Origin: an uncultured Lachnospiraceae bacterium | GTDB lineage: Bacteria > Bacillota > Clostridia > Lachnospirales > Lachnospiraceae | Length of the DNA: 64,000 bases | Assembly (NCBI GenBank): GCA_949878435.1 | Contig: CATLAK010000019.1 | Location: 1-64,000 of the forward strand | Direction: 5' to 3' | Shown here: piece by piece, positions 63,954 to 64,000 of the stretch | Layout: each line of letters starts with the position of its first letter | How positions within the stretch are numbered: position 1 is the stretch's first letter | The notes under the pieces: model-generated | The model's database searches: none | What the model was told of the DNA's origin: nothing | The model's input: the letters and a program-made list of their open reading frames with translations, nothing else | Program-made: the position numbers and the translations under genes

Positions 63954-64000
63954 TGTCTGCTGATTAATTCTACAACGCTTGATTTTACTGATTTGTGCCC

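Overview
The window looks like a chromosome segment of an anaerobic, spore-forming Firmicute, most likely a Lachnospiraceae (Clostridium cluster XIVa type). The basis is the gene content: spoIIAA-spoIIAB-sigF, an alpha/beta-type SASP gene, ECF-type vitamin uptake, a T-box leader before valS, a TPP riboswitch, GH94 sugar phosphorylases, and AGGAGG-type ribosome binding sites throughout. I see no rRNA, tRNA, CRISPR array, prophage or insertion sequence. Functions are assigned by motif and family recognition from the translated ORFs; no database search was run.

Layout. 0.3-4.8 kb: D,D-carboxypeptidase, rarA and a membrane-anchored DUF5722 protein (+). 4.9-7.5 kb: DUF4364, a YhcC-type radical SAM protein and malic enzyme (-). 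7.6-8.8 kb: a dispersed repeat, then a TPP riboswitch and thiT. 8.9-11.5 kb: malQ and a LacI regulator. 11.5-14.7 kb: CYTH, DJ-1, CBS and GreA proteins, SASP, and an ECF S component. 14.9-17.0 kb: an AAA/PD-(D/E)XK protein and an ACT protein. 17.0-18.9 kb: a GntR-controlled ABC exporter. 19.0-23.3 kb: an unusual cassette of a frameshifted YD-like membrane protein, an HscC-type Hsp70 and a membrane J-domain protein. 23.4-33.7 kb: proteostasis genes tig-clpP-clpX-lon, then engB, an AI-2E family protein, D-2-hydroxyacid dehydrogenase, truA, a VanZ-like protein and a DUF308 protein. 33.7-36.1 kb: an aldose epimerase-like protein and two unknown membrane proteins. 36.1-39.9 kb: T-box leader, valS and an AraC regulator. 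40.0-51.3 kb: a beta-glucoside locus with two GH94 phosphorylases (-) divergent from an ABC importer and a domain-swapped GH3 (+). 51.4-57.6 kb: a FapA-like protein, folC, a 48-residue small ORF, a zinc-ribbon/TPR protein and the sporulation sigma-F operon. 57.9-64 kb: a glucosaminidase with a long PT-rich repeat, a DUF3783 protein, an MBL-fold lipoprotein, a frameshifted alpha/beta hydrolase and a truncated membrane protein.

How the parts work together. The beta-glucoside locus suggests import of oligosaccharides by an ABC system without its own ATPase. Cytoplasmic phosphorolysis by two GH94 enzymes and hydrolysis by GH3 would follow. A 14-bp perfect inverted repeat (20 of 21 bp when extended) sits in the divergent control region. 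The proteostasis block places general chaperone and protease genes next to a separate HscC/J-domain pair. That cassette, whose J-domain carries HPE in place of HPD, is the least understood system in the window.

Caveats. Two genes carry apparent single-base frameshifts (near 19.5 and 62.7 kb) and one has an early stop near the right edge. These may be real decay or sequence errors. Several starts were moved from the longest ORF to the codon that follows a proper ribosome binding site.
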